A stretch of 64,000 nucleotides of DNA, from contig CAVXNJ010000009.1 in NCBI GenBank assembly GCA_963763135.1, forward strand, positions 434,001 through 498,000. The letters run 5' to 3'. Shown here one piece after another: positions 50,809 to 59,922 of this stretch; the stretch's first letter is position 1; each line of letters starts with the position of its first letter. Under the pieces are notes generated by a model that was not told where the DNA came from, made no database searches, and worked only from the letters and a program-made list of their open reading frames with translations. A program made the position numbers and the translations under genes. This DNA comes from JANMZO01 sp963763135. Its GTDB lineage: Bacteria; Actinomycetota; Acidimicrobiia; Acidimicrobiales; JANYDT01.

Positions 50809-52674
50809 TTAACTGGAAGCGTTCAGCTTGTTGATTTCGCCGGCCAGGCGCTCGCTTTGGGATTTGATCTTGCCGAGCGCAACTTCGAGGTTCGTGAACT
50901 GGCGTCGGAGCGCAGTCTCACGGAGCGCCAACCGGGTGTCCCAGTTCGCGATCTGCTCGGTGAGACTCTTCGACAAGGCCTGGCGGCCGTTGATGGTGGT
51001 CGTGAGAATTCCGGTCGTGGAATCGGTTGCCGCTTTGCCGACGTTCTCAACACGAGCCGCGATACCGGTGGTGGCATCGGTGAACGCGGCCTGAACGGCC
51101 GCCGGGTTCGCCTGGTACGCCGCGATGAACTTCGCCTTGTCGAATTTCATCCCGGAGTCTTTGGCCACCGTGATGCCCATGGAGGCCATGCTGTTGCCAA
51201 TCGATCCGAATGCCCCGTACAGCTGACGTTCCAAGCTTCGCGTGGTGCTGTCGCCGAGGAGAGGGCCACCCTTTTTGGTCGTGGTGTCGTAGCGCGACTG
51301 ACTGTTTATGTAGCCGAAAGCGGCATTTACGGCGTCGATAAGACCCAACACCTTCGTGGCGATCCCATCGGCATCCGAATTCACCGACACCGTTACATCG
51401 GTGGTCGGCGCGGCCTTGACCAGAGCGACCGTAACTCCGGGGAGTATCTCGGCCTTGTTCGACGACGACGTGACCGTGTACGCCGCAAGTCCGGTACCCA
51501 CAGTCAACTTGGCGTCGACGGCTTCGCTCAGTGTCTGCATGCTTCCAAGGGACGCGTCGAGGAAAGTTGTATCGGTGGTGATTTTTCCGGCTTCCCCGGT
51601 ACCGGTGGCACCGAGTTGCACGCGGAACTTGCCTGCACTCACCTGCACGCTTGAGGCGCTGAAGCCGGCCGCTGCAGCGTTGATTGCGGACGTCACCGTC
51701 GAGAGTTTTCCGTCACCGAGGTCGACGTTCGCGGTGTTCGTCGTGCCGACCCGAAGGCCGCCGGCGAATGTCGCGGTGATCGAACCTGCGCCGGTTGCGG
51801 CGAGGACGGTCGTGGCCCCGGGGGTGATGTCGGTCAGGGTCGTGCTCTCGCTGTCGACTTTGACAATGCCGTCAGTGCCGGCCGAGGCCGATCCGCTGAC
51901 GCTGAGCCCGAGAACGTTCAGGTCGGTTCCGCCCGTTATCGCCAGATGGGCGGCGCTGCCTTCGCGCGTTGACGTGAGCTCGAGCTTCCCGTCATTGGTG
52001 AACGATGCCGTGAGCGTGCCACCCGAAGCCGCGGTGACCAGGTCGGCCAGTTCGGTCCGGGTGTACGTGCCACCGGCCAAGTCGAGTGACTGCGTGGTGG
52101 AGGTCGATCCGTCGGTGGCCACCTCGACGATCGTGTGGGGGAGAAGCGTGATGGTCGTGCCGAGTGCAGCGCTGCCGGTTTGCTTCGCTCCAGCCGATGA
52201 CTGGGTCACCTCGATGGTATGCGCGCCTACTGACAGGTCGATCGAGCCATCGAGCTTCGAGAATCCGAGCGCTGAGGCGGCGGAAACGAGCAGATGGGAG
52301 TTGGGAGTGGCAACGATCGCGTCGGTCGATGAGACCGTTCCACTGGAGACCATCGTGTGGCTCGTGGCCAGGCGCTCAATGCGAAACGTGAGGCTGCCCG
52401 GTTGGGCCGTGCTCGAGGCGGTCGCGGTTGCGAGCGTCAGATCCGAGGAGGTGGCCTTGGTGACCTGCCATCCTGTCGCCGCACGCAAACCCGCACCGGC
52501 GTCTTTCAACGCGAGCATCTTGCTGTTGAGGGCCTGGTAGGTGCTGACCAGGTCGTCGTTGGTGGTCTTTTTGGCCGTTAGGCGGGTCTGAGACAGCTTC
52601 TCCACGTTCATCAGCTGGGTGATGGTGGAGCTGGTGCTCAGGCCGCTGATTAGTCCGTCAACGCTTGTTGCCAT
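50809..52674 (-). CDS. fliD: Filament cap protein FliD
   Basis: A 621-residue protein from ATG 52674. The N-terminal segment (VDGLISGLSTSSTITQLMNV, EKLSQTRLTAKKTTNDDLVS) and the C-terminal coiled part (GRQALSKSLTEQIANWDTRL, ALRETALRRQFTNLEVALGK, IKSQSERL) are typical. The middle is a long, Thr/Ala/Ser-rich set of beta domains. FliD caps the filament and folds flagellin there. It is followed by fliS and the FliT-like gene. Confidence 0.95.
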   Translation of the reverse strand: MATSVDGLISGLSTSSTITQLMNVEKLSQTRLTAKKTTNDDLVSTYQALNSKMLALKDAGAGLRAATGWQVTKATSSDLTLATATASSTAQPGSLTFRIERLATSHTMVSSGTVSSTDAIVATPNSHLLVSAASALGFSKLDGSIDLSVGAHTIEVTQSSAGAKQTGSAALGTTITLLPHTIVEVATDGSTSTTQSLDLAGGTYTRTELADLVTAASGGTLTASFTNDGKLELTSTREGSAAHLAITGGTDLNVLGLSVSGSASAGTDGIVKVDSESTTLTDITPGATTVLAATGAGSITATFAGGLRVGTTNTANVDLGDGKLSTVTSAINAAAAGFSASSVQVSAGKFRVQLGATGTGEAGKITTDTTFLDASLGSMQTLSEAVDAKLTVGTGLAAYTVTSSSNKAEILPGVTVALVKAAPTTDVTVSVNSDADGIATKVLGLIDAVNAAFGYINSQSRYDTTTKKGGPLLGDSTTRSLERQLYGAFGSIGNSMASMGITVAKDSGMKFDKAKFIAAYQANPAAVQAAFTDATTGIAARVENVGKAATDSTTGILTTTINGRQALSKSLTEQIANWDTRLALRETALRRQFTNLEVALGKIKSQSERLAGEINKLNASS

Positions 52675-53054
52675 GGGTTCGTCCTCTCACGAGTTGTTGC
52701 TGCGGTTGTATTCGCGTTCCACGGAACGCCTGGTGATGAATACGGTGGCTTGGGCTCGGGGAAGTGAAGTTCAGAAAGGCCGCAGGGACGGGGAAGTTGA
52801 TCGGCCGGAGAAATGGGAAATGTTCGAGAGTCGAGCTCTCGGGTTGGGCCATGACGTGGCCGGCGCGAACACCGGCCACCCCATCACGGAACTCCCGCCA
52901 CCTCCCGCGAACGGGCGATGAAACCGGAGAAGGTACGAAAACGACGGAAACTGCTCATCAAAGTGCTGCGCCTGTGCTCGGTGGGGACCGGGTCAGGCGC
53001 TGGTGCGTTGGGGCTCGAAACGAGCCCCAACCTCACGTAAACGAGCGAAGCGAA
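52675..53054. promoter_or_regulatory. Region between flagellin and fliD, several hairpins
   Basis: No gene is seen in these 380 bases. Besides the flagellin terminator they contain the hairpins gcgttcc-ac-ggaacgc (52714-52729), cgagag-tcgag-ctctcg (52825-52841) and gtggccgg / ccggccac (52856-52879). The promoter of fliD must lie here, as the terminator separates it from flagellin. Confidence 0.5.
53007..53031 (-). terminator. Strong hairpin terminator after flagellin
   Basis: A perfect 11-bp stem (gttggggctcg / cgagccccaac) with a 3-base loop lies 24 bases after the flagellin stop. It is the strongest hairpin near the flagellin gene and is the expected terminator of a highly expressed transcript. 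Confidence 0.8.
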
Positions 53055-54271
53055 TCAGCCTCGGAGAAGCTGAAGGACGCCCTGCTGCGACTGGTTGGCC
53101 TGGGCCAACATCGCGGTGCCGGCCTGGGTCAGGATCTGCGTACGGCTGTAAGCCGTCATTTCCATTGCCATGTCGGTGTCACGGATTCGGGACTCCGAAG
53201 CCGAGAGGTTTTCCACCGTGACGTTGATGTTTGCGATGGTGTGTTCAAAGCGGTTCTGAACAGCACCGAGTGATGCACGCTGGGTCGACACGCTCGAGAT
53301 GGCCGTGTCGAGTGCCGTGATGGCGGCGGTGCTGCCGGCGGCAACCTGAGTAGCCACCGATCCTGCGCCGCTACCGGTAACAGCACCGGTCGTGATGTTG
53401 AGGGCCGTGCCTGCGATGGCGGTACCACCGGTGGCGTTGATCGACGCGGTTGCGCCGGTGCCGAGGGTGGAGAGCTTGACCTTATAGGTCGAGGCGCCGT
53501 CGCCGACGATTTCGGCCTTGATGTCCCCGCCAAGACCCGCGATTGGATGCCGGCGGTAAGGGCAGCCTGCAACGTGTCTCGGCCGGTAGCCGTGGTGGTG
53601 TCGTACGTGCCCGCGGCCACGGTGAACGACGATGAAACAGCCGCAGCGCCGGTAGCGCCGGTGTTGTAGGTGACTGCGACCGTCGCGGCGGCCAGGATGA
53701 TCGGCGCGCCGGCCAAGGTGCCCGAGGCGGCGGTTGCTGCGGTGCCGGTCAGGCCGAGGCCTGCGGCCGACATCGAAGCGATGTTGACGGTTACCTGATC
53801 GGTGGCCGCTGTTCCGGAACCGACCTGGAACGTGAAGTTCGAGGTCGAGCCGTCGAGCAACTTCTTGCCGCCGAACTGGGTTGCTGCGGAAATGCGGTTG
53901 ACTTCGTTGATGATCTGGTCAACTTCGGTGCTCGCTGCGGAACGGGCGGCAGAGTCATTGCCGCCGGTGTTCGCGCTTTGAACCGACAGGTCACGGGCAC
54001 GCTGCAGCAGCGAGTGCACTTCGGTGAGCGCACCTTCTGCGGTTTGTACCACGCTGATGCCGTCTTGTGCGTTGCGAACGGCGACCTTGAGGCCACCAAT
54101 CTGTGAGCGCATGCCCTCAGAAATGCTGAGGCCGGCGGCGTCGTCTGCGGCACGGTTGATGCGGAAACCGCTGGAAAGCTTCTCCAGGCTCTTTGCCATC
54201 TGTCCGTCTGAGACGTTCAGGTTGCGGTAAGCGTTGGTAGCGGCAGTGTTCTGATTAATACGAAGACCCAC
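53055..54271 (-). pseudogene. Flagellin gene split by a frameshift
   Basis: GTG 54271 follows a strong AAGGAGG site. The N-terminal D0/D1 region is intact (GLRINQNTAATNAYRNLNVS, LEKLSSGFRINRAADDAAGL, AISEGMR-like stretch SISEGMRSQIGGLKVAVRNA, and SLLQRARDLSVQSANTG). After ALTAGIQS near 53545 the frame turns Pro/Arg-rich, while another frame continues with GGDIKAEIVGDGASTYKVKL and the C-terminal D0/D1 (TQRASLGAVQNRFEHTIANI, QILTQAGTAMLAQANQSQQG, VLQLLRG) to 53055. The frame change lies at about 53530-53546 and fits one missing base. Restored, it is about 403 residues. It is the only flagellin in the window. Confidence 0.88.
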
Positions 54272-54438
54272 GGGAATCCTCCTTGATTCGTGTTTCGGTC
54301 AGGGACTTCGGGTACTCAATCCGTGAGGACCCGAACGCCACGTTTCGTGGCTGATTCCCCCATCGACGCTCCGCTTCGGTTGTTGCGGAATTCGCCGAAA
54401 ATCTTTGGCGAATAGGCCGAACGAACCGCTCGCCGCGT
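54272..54438 (-). promoter_or_regulatory. Flagellin leader region
   Basis: The leader has a perfect hairpin gccacg-ttt-cgtggc (54337-54351), a second one attcgcc / ggcgaat (54390-54413) that may end the upstream HDOD gene, and the AAGGAGG ribosome site, which contains a GGA core of the kind CsrA binds. As csrA and fliW lie just upstream, CsrA control of flagellin translation is likely by analogy with Bacillus hag, but is not shown here. Confidence 0.5.
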
Positions 54439-55101
54439 CTACGCGCTTTCGACCGTTGCCAGCACGCTTCCGCCGCGGAGGCGTTCGGCCCAACGAATAG
54501 CGTCGATGTAGGTGGACGAAAGGACGTCGTTGGTCCACATCACGCCGGGGTCCGGTTCGAACGACCGGGCGGTACTAAGCGCGCGTTGTTCACACGCGAT
54601 CACGGTGCGCAAGACCACACCGAGTGGTCCGGAATGGTGGGAAATGGCGTCGCCGACCTCGCTGGTTATCGGCAGTTGCGCCAGCGCCTCGGCGGTGGGG
54701 AGGCCGGCAAAGCTGCCGGCGAAGCTGCCGGCGAGTGAGAGTAGGCCCACGGTGAACGCGACCTCATCTTTGAGTTTTGCAGCTCGGGCCAACAGCTCGC
54801 ACTGGCGCGCCCGGACGAGCGTGGCCACCGTCAACTCGCCTGGGACATCGTTCACGGCGTTCAGGGTCATCATCAAGGCCATGTGGCGGACATTGCTGAT
54901 GCCGAGCATCACCAGAGCGGCCCGGGTGCTGTCGACCCGTTTCGGAAGGCTGAACAATCCCGAGTTCGCCAATGTGAGGATGCGCATGGCCAGCGAGGGA
55001 TCGCGGCCGATGATCTTTTCGATGTCTTCGAACGACACGTTCGGGCGTTGCAGTTCGGCGATCAGTTCGAGGGCGGGAGATCTGATCGGCGTGTTGCGCA
55101 C
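54439..55101 (-). CDS. Stand-alone HDOD domain protein, YuxH/CdgJ type
   Basis: A 220-residue HDOD protein. The stretch IIGRDPSLAMRILTLANSGL, VDSTRAALVMLGISNVRHMA and FTVGLLSLAGSFAGSFAGLP, EALAQLPITSEVG matches the HDOD part of EAL-HDOD (YuxH/CdgJ-like) proteins, but there is no EAL domain. The HD residues are absent, so it is not a hydrolase. A GSFA duplication is seen at about residue 132. Related proteins act in motility and c-di-GMP signalling. It lies between csrA and flagellin. Confidence 0.82.
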   Translation of the reverse strand: MRNTPIRSPALELIAELQRPNVSFEDIEKIIGRDPSLAMRILTLANSGLFSLPKRVDSTRAALVMLGISNVRHMALMMTLNAVNDVPGELTVATLVRARQCELLARAAKLKDEVAFTVGLLSLAGSFAGSFAGLPTAEALAQLPITSEVGDAISHHSGPLGVVLRTVIACEQRALSTARSFEPDPGVMWTNDVLSSTYIDAIRWAERLRGGSVLATVESA

Positions 55102-55159
55102 AAACTGCGCACTTCGCGATCCGATTGGCGTTTGCGTTCAGCGTTCGCCGGGTCTGCCG

Positions 55160-55399
55160 CTACTCGGAGCGCGTCGAGGGTTTGAACATCTTCAACCTCG
55201 CCAGGGCATCTGCGCTCGGTGAGAGCGATTCACGGTTGGCCGCCTCGAGTTGAGCGATCACCTCATTGCGGTACACGGCGACTGATCGCGGCGCACTGAT
55301 GCCGATCCGAACGTTTTCGCCACGAACTTCCAGCACCGTGACGACGATGTCAGAACCGATGACGATGCTTTGATTGGCGCTGCGGGTAAGTACGAGCAT
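55160..55399 (-). CDS. csrA: Carbon storage regulator CsrA
   Basis: A 79-residue CsrA from ATG 55399, behind AAGGAG. The core MLVLTRSANQSIVIGSDIVV, TVLEVRGENVRIGISAPRSV and AVYRNEVIAQLEAA holds the RNA-binding residues, and a C-terminal extension of about 20 residues follows. CsrA binds GGA sites near ribosome binding sites and blocks translation. In Gram-positive bacteria FliW sequesters it; fliW lies just upstream and flagellin just downstream. Confidence 0.97.
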   Translation of the reverse strand: MLVLTRSANQSIVIGSDIVVTVLEVRGENVRIGISAPRSVAVYRNEVIAQLEAANRESLSPSADALARLKMFKPSTRSE

Positions 55400-55585
55400 C
55401 CGTGCTCCTTCGTAGTAACCGACACCTGAGATTCTCTCGGCTCATGCTACCGGGCTTACGCCCTTGTTCGGTTGACGCTGGCGATCCGCAGCAGATTGCA
55501 GCGGAGTGGTGGTGTGTTCTGAGTAAAAACTGATTGAAACGGACCGGGCTGAATGGACCGTGTCGATTAGACCCGGGGTGAATCG

Positions 55586-56065
55586 CTACTTGGCGGGACC
55601 GGCACCCTGGAAGATGGGATGGCGCGTGGTCCAGGGATCGTTCAACACCATCTGCATGCTGCGCCGGGTTACACGATTGATCACCAGCGGACCGAGGAGG
55701 TTGGCTGTCGCTTGCTCGGCCTGGTCCGGGACAGAAATGATGACGAGCACGATCGCTTCCTCCGGCGTTGCGACGCCCAGCCATTCCGCGGTTTCAAGGT
55801 CGATTTCGGGCTCGTAGTCAGGAAAGAAGGCGTCGGGATCGGCGACCAGAAACTCCGACGTGTCGTCGAGGCTCTTCATCAGGAGGAACGGGCCGTCTTC
55901 AGCTCCCCATGCTGAGAGCTGGAATCGTTTCGAATTGGGGAATCCGAGGAGGCCGTGTTCGAAGACGGCGCCCGATGCATCGACGGCCGGATCAGCTTCG
56001 GGGTTCGCCCCTACGTCGGCAGCGGTGGGCGACGTCGTCGGTTGTTCTTGCATGGTTCCGTTCAT
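55586..56065 (-). CDS. fliW: CsrA-binding flagellar assembly factor FliW
   Basis: A 159-residue FliW with an acidic N-terminal stretch and the conserved HGLLGFPNSKRFQLSAWGAE, PFLLMKSLDDTSEFLVADPD, FFPDYE and ANLLGPLVINRVTRRSMQMV. FliW binds either flagellin or CsrA; when flagellin is scarce it frees flagellin translation by holding CsrA. The start may be ATG 56065 or the inner ATG at 56053; both are weakly supported by ribosome sites. Confidence 0.95.
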   Translation of the reverse strand: MNGTMQEQPTTSPTAADVGANPEADPAVDASGAVFEHGLLGFPNSKRFQLSAWGAEDGPFLLMKSLDDTSEFLVADPDAFFPDYEPEIDLETAEWLGVATPEEAIVLVIISVPDQAEQATANLLGPLVINRVTRRSMQMVLNDPWTTRHPIFQGAGPAK

Positions 56066-56189
56066 AGCTCAATAATTCCTGGGTCGCCCGCATAGTCGTG
56101 ATTTTGTGAAGGTTCACCGGCGGTTGCCAGGAACGACAGCATCGGGCTGCCCGCGGCCGCAGGTTGCGCCGGCCGGGGCGCCGAAGGCG

Positions 56190-57095
56190 TCATCGGAGGA
56201 AGTCCATCAGTGTCGGCTGAATGACCCGGGCGGCTGCGGCGAGCGAAGACTGATACGCCAACTCCTGCAGCTTCAGGTCCATGGTGGTCTTTGCTATATC
56301 GATGCTCTCGAGTTCGTTCAGCGAACTCACCCGGTTGTCACGGTTGATCGAGTTGCGAGACTGGATGGTCTCGAGCTGGTTCGTACGTGCACCTATGGTT
56401 GCCAATCCGGTCTGGATGCGGTCGGAAGCGGTGTCGAGCTGCTGGATGCTGACCGACGTGACCGCGGACGGATTGTTGCGGATGTTTGCCGCAAGATCGG
56501 TCAGCACCTTGAACGCGTCCGCACCGGCCGGTCCGAAGACGTCAGGACCCGTAAGGTTGACCTGGACCGAGGAGCCCTCGGAAATCTGGCGGATCACCTG
56601 TCCGCTGTCTCCGACGTAGTTGCCGGATGCGTCATAGGCGACATCGGGTTGGCCGGTGGGTTGCACTGCGTTGCCCGAGAACAGCGGGCGTCCGAGTCGA
56701 GTCGAGTTGCTCAGCCCGAGAAGTTGCGACCGAAGGCCGTCGACCTCGAGCGCGAGCGCCTCGCGGTCGTTCGGACCCAGCGCCGCGTTCACGGCGGACA
56801 GACCAAGATCGCGGGCCCGGCGCAGGACCTGGGTGCTGCTCTGCAGAGCGTTGTCCGCTTCAGCCAGCCAACCGCCACCGTCGTTGGCATTGCGGTCGAA
56901 CTGGTTTTGGCGGGCGATGTCGGCGCGCAGGCTCAGGGCCGATGCCGTGCCACCGGGGGAGTCGGACGGACGGGAAATCTCCCGGCCCGATGACATCTTG
57001 TCTTGCAACGCCTGAAGTTGTGCGATGCCGCGCTGCAGGTTCGACTGGACCCCGAGTGATGCGCTTCGCTGGGTGACACGAAAGGATGCGGACAT
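56190..57095 (-). CDS. flgL: Hook-filament junction protein FlgL
   Basis: A 301-residue protein with flagellin-like ends: SASFRVTQRSASLGVQSNLQ, LQALQDKMSSGREISRPSDS at the N-terminus and VSSLNELESIDIAKTTMDLK, LQELAYQSSLAAAARVIQPT at the C-terminus. It forms the junction between hook and filament together with FlgK. It starts 8 bases after flgK ends. Confidence 0.93.
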   Translation of the reverse strand: MSASFRVTQRSASLGVQSNLQRGIAQLQALQDKMSSGREISRPSDSPGGTASALSLRADIARQNQFDRNANDGGGWLAEADNALQSSTQVLRRARDLGLSAVNAALGPNDREALALEVDGLRSQLLGLSNSTRLGRPLFSGNAVQPTGQPDVAYDASGNYVGDSGQVIRQISEGSSVQVNLTGPDVFGPAGADAFKVLTDLAANIRNNPSAVTSVSIQQLDTASDRIQTGLATIGARTNQLETIQSRNSINRDNRVSSLNELESIDIAKTTMDLKLQELAYQSSLAAAARVIQPTLMDFLR

Positions 57096-57103
57096 ATCTT
57101 CTC

Positions 57104-58465
57104 CTAACGACCCACGAGGCCGGTGCTCTTGATGAGTGTCTCCAACATGGAGTCAACCGCTGTAATGAATCGAGCCGAAGCGTCGTACGCGTGCTGGATG
57201 GCAACCATGTTCGTCATCTCCTCGTCGATGTTGACTCCCGACATCGCTTCGCGGGCGGCGTCGACCTGTTCGGTGACAGCCGACTGCGTCGCAACTTGCC
57301 GGTTGACGGTCCGGCTCTCGATTCCGAGGTGAAGGACCAGTGCGTTGTAGGTCTCGCCGGGCGCCGTCAGCTGACCGATCTTCGCAGCAACCGATCCGTC
57401 CCGCAGTCCTGTCGCGGTGCTGGCCACTGCCAGCTTCTTCGGGTCGGCGGTGATGGCCGGGTTCACGCTGATTCCGTTCGGACCCATCTGGAAGAACGCA
57501 ACCCCGGCAGCTCCGTTCAAGTCGAAACCCGTGGCGTGAATGGTGTTCACGTCGGTGGTCAGTTGCTGTTCCACCGCAGTGAGCTGCGCTCGATAGCTCG
57601 GGATCGTCGTGTTGACCGCGGCCTGCAACGCTCCGACACTTCCACCGGCGCTTGCCGGCACGCCGAGTCGGTCCCAGACAACTGCGGTCACTCCGGGGGT
57701 GGTCGTGGCGTCTACTCGAAGCGTGTCCGACTTGTCGCCGCGGACCAACGCCGTCGTACCGACATAGACATCGATGACGCCGTTGCCCTGTTGACGCACC
57801 GTCGCCCCGACCTGCTCGGACAGTCTTTGGATAAGAACGTCGCGCTGATCCATAAGGTCGCCCGACGGCATGTCGGCGTTGACGCTCGCGAGGATTCTCG
57901 AGTTCAGGTCGGCGACCTGCGAGGCCGTCGTGTTCACGTCAACGACTGAGGAACTCAGTTCGAAGTTGGCGTTCGCAGCCAAGGCGCTCAGCGAACTGTC
58001 GAGTTGCCCGAATGCGGCGGTCAACGTCCCGGCTGTTTCGATGAGCTGACGCCGTGAGGCCAGGTCGGCGGGGTTGTTGGCCACATCGTGCCACGCCGCC
58101 ATGAACGTGTTGATCTGGGCGGAGAGGCCCGTATCGCTCGGTTCGTTGACCGCCAGCTCGATCTGCGAGAGCACCTGCTGCGACTGCTTCAGCGACGCAT
58201 CCTGGGAATGCTCCTGAAGCGAACGAAGTTCGGTGAACTGGTCATGGAGGCGATACGCCGTTCCCGCCATCACACCTTTGCCGACACCGTCGGAGCCGGC
58301 GAAGATTGCCGCCGCCACGGGGTTCGTCTGCGCCCTGAGATCGACCCGCTGGCGGCTGTAGCCAGGAGTGTTCACGTTCGCCAGATTGTGGCCCGCGGTG
58401 TCGAGAGCTTTGCGGTGAGCCAACAGCCCGGAAAGGCCGACACTCAGTGCTCCAAAGTCGCTCAT
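57104..58465 (-). CDS. flgK: Hook-filament junction protein FlgK
   Basis: A 453-residue protein with the hook-associated N-terminal motif (LSVGLSGLLAHRKALDTAGH, NLANVNTPGYSRQRVDLRAQ) and the C-terminal motif (VNIDEEMTNMVAIQHAYDAS, ARFITAVDSMLETLIKS). The length is normal. It lies upstream of flgL and downstream of the FlgN-like chaperone gene. Confidence 0.95.
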   Translation of the reverse strand: MSDFGALSVGLSGLLAHRKALDTAGHNLANVNTPGYSRQRVDLRAQTNPVAAAIFAGSDGVGKGVMAGTAYRLHDQFTELRSLQEHSQDASLKQSQQVLSQIELAVNEPSDTGLSAQINTFMAAWHDVANNPADLASRRQLIETAGTLTAAFGQLDSSLSALAANANFELSSSVVDVNTTASQVADLNSRILASVNADMPSGDLMDQRDVLIQRLSEQVGATVRQQGNGVIDVYVGTTALVRGDKSDTLRVDATTTPGVTAVVWDRLGVPASAGGSVGALQAAVNTTIPSYRAQLTAVEQQLTTDVNTIHATGFDLNGAAGVAFFQMGPNGISVNPAITADPKKLAVASTATGLRDGSVAAKIGQLTAPGETYNALVLHLGIESRTVNRQVATQSAVTEQVDAAREAMSGVNIDEEMTNMVAIQHAYDASARFITAVDSMLETLIKSTGLVGR

Positions 58466-58631
58466 CGGGATCCTCGTTTCTCATTCGGGTTGATACGTAC
58501 TTGCCCGGTCGAACAGCGCCGGATCAAACGGTCGTGAACAGTCGGGAGTCGACTCGCCGATGGAGCGACCCGCTCGTTGCGAGCGGCGCCTGGGTCCATC
58601 GACGCGGTGTCGGACACCCCGAGCGTGTTCA

Positions 58632-59114
58632 TCAGAGTGCCTGGTCCACGAGGAACGAGGTTTCGTGACCGCGGGCCCCGGGGCGTCCGGCGGTGCGTTC
58701 GCGTGCGGCGCGCTCAAGGAGGTCCTTGGTGGCGGCTGCACCGCGATTGAGCAGCTGCTTGTTCGCATTCGCCTGAGCGCCGATTTCATCGGCGATCTCG
58801 AGGAACGAACGACGATGCTGGTCGAGTACGAAATCCCACGGTTCCGGGGCGGCTTCGGCCAACTCTCGGAGGCTGGGGTTCGACGAAAGTCCCAGTGATG
58901 GGGCGACGGCCGCGACGAGCGTGGCTCGAACGAGCTCACATCGACGTATCTCGCCCAACACCGCTTCGACCTCGCGTGTGGCGGCAGCGAGCCACCGGGT
59001 GCGACCGGCCGCGAGAATAAGGTGCTCCTCTTCAAGTTTGAAGAGCAGCATTTCAAGCAGGGCCTGCTCACGGAGAAGCGCGTTACTGATATCGGAAAGG
59101 CTCACGGGATCCAC
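58632..59114 (-). CDS. flgN: FlgN-like export chaperone
   Basis: A 160-residue helical protein with ISNALLREQALLEMLLFKLE, LAAGRTRWLAAATREVEAVL and a Arg/Glu-rich second half. The FlgN family (chaperone of FlgK and FlgL) has such a helical pattern, and the gene lies directly before flgK. Sequence conservation is low in this family, so the call rests mainly on size, helices and position. A 166-base gap separates it from flgK. Confidence 0.78.
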   Translation of the reverse strand: MDPVSLSDISNALLREQALLEMLLFKLEEEHLILAAGRTRWLAAATREVEAVLGEIRRCELVRATLVAAVAPSLGLSSNPSLRELAEAAPEPWDFVLDQHRRSFLEIADEIGAQANANKQLLNRGAAATKDLLERAARERTAGRPGARGHETSFLVDQAL

Positions 59115-59264
59115 TGTTTCTAGTCAGGTGTTCACGGGCCCTGATCGGCTACCGCGATGAAAACCTGATGAGTTTTTTCAACGCACGCAATCCGACCGTG
59201 TTCGGTGGCCGTGAACGCTTCGTGGTCATTCGCTGCGCGTCGACCCCGCGACTGTCCAGCACCG

Positions 59265-59336
59265 GTCGTGTTGGTGGTGCCCGTCGTGTTGGTGGTGCTC
59301 GTCGTGTTGGTGGTGCTCGTCGTGTTGGCAGTCCTC
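59265..59336. repeat. Four 18-bp tandem repeats
   Basis: Units gtcgtgttggtggtgctc at 59265, 59283, 59301 and 59319; units 2 and 3 are identical, unit 1 differs by one base and unit 4 by three. They lie outside any gene. Frames through them read as Val/Leu or Thr/Asn runs and have no ribosome site. Confidence 0.85.
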
Positions 59337-59483
59337 GCTGTTTCGCAGTACCGGCTTCGTAGTATCCGCCGTCTTGATATACAGCTGGTATCGGATAGCG
59401 GATCCGTCGCCTGTATGGCCGTTCGCTGGTGGAACGAATTCCGGGGATCGGGTTCGGATTGTGGGATGGCCAGGATTGCGCAG

Positions 59484-59528
59484 GCATGGTCCGAACGCAT
59501 GGTCCGAACATACGTAGTTGGTACTACG
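59484..59528. promoter_or_regulatory. 13-bp tandem duplication and adjacent dyad
   Basis: gcatggtccgaac occurs twice head to tail (59484-59509), followed 3 bases later by the 6-bp dyad cgtagt / actacg with a 4-base loop. The close placing of a direct and an inverted repeat in a promoter-sized gap suggests regulator sites. No known consensus is recognised. Confidence 0.4.
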
Positions 59529-59922
59529 ACCCGAACGTGACCCGGTTTGGCCGGAGGTTCGAGCAAACGCGAGGTGATCGGCGCGCAACGTTCGGATTTG
59601 TTTCAAGGATGAACGATAAAACCGCGCACGTATCGGCGCTAACAAACGATAGGGGTATGAAGCGACGAGTCAAACCAGTGGAGGCGAGCGGGCAACCGAC
59701 CCTCCCTCACGAAAGAGTTCAAAGGCCACACGTGAATAGTCCTAGCTACACGGCAACGCTGCCGAACAAGGGATGCCGACAGGGCCTTCTTCGGAAGAGA
59801 TCCAGTCAACCCGGGAACGTTCCAGATTTCAGTTGTCGGTTGTATGCCGTTGCCTTATGGCACCGGCAGACCTTCGTTCAGAAGCCGGCACGTTCCTTCA
59901 ACGCCGATCGGACCCGTGTGTC

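Larger units (their letters stand above)
59115..59922. promoter_or_regulatory. Long divergent intergenic region with several repeats
   Basis: The 808 bases between minus-strand flgN and the plus-strand HDOD gene hold no supportable gene. They contain four 18-bp tandem units (59265-59336), a 13-bp tandem duplication gcatggtccgaac (59484-59496 and 59497-59509) and a dyad cgtagt-tggt-actacg (59513-59528). Promoters for both directions should lie here. The dyad next to the duplication is a candidate operator. Confidence 0.5.

Noticed and set aside
51356..52540. Plus-strand open frame of 394 residues opposite fliD
   Set aside because: It is Val/Ser/Ala-rich without a family match; fliD on the other strand has clear end motifs.
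59265..59336. CRISPR-like array
   Set aside because: The units are head to tail without spacers, so this is a simple tandem repeat, and no cas gene is present.
59205..59540. Possible small hydrophobic protein made of Val-Leu repeats
   Set aside because: It exists only because the 18-bp units lack stops in that frame; there is no ribosome site or conserved domain.
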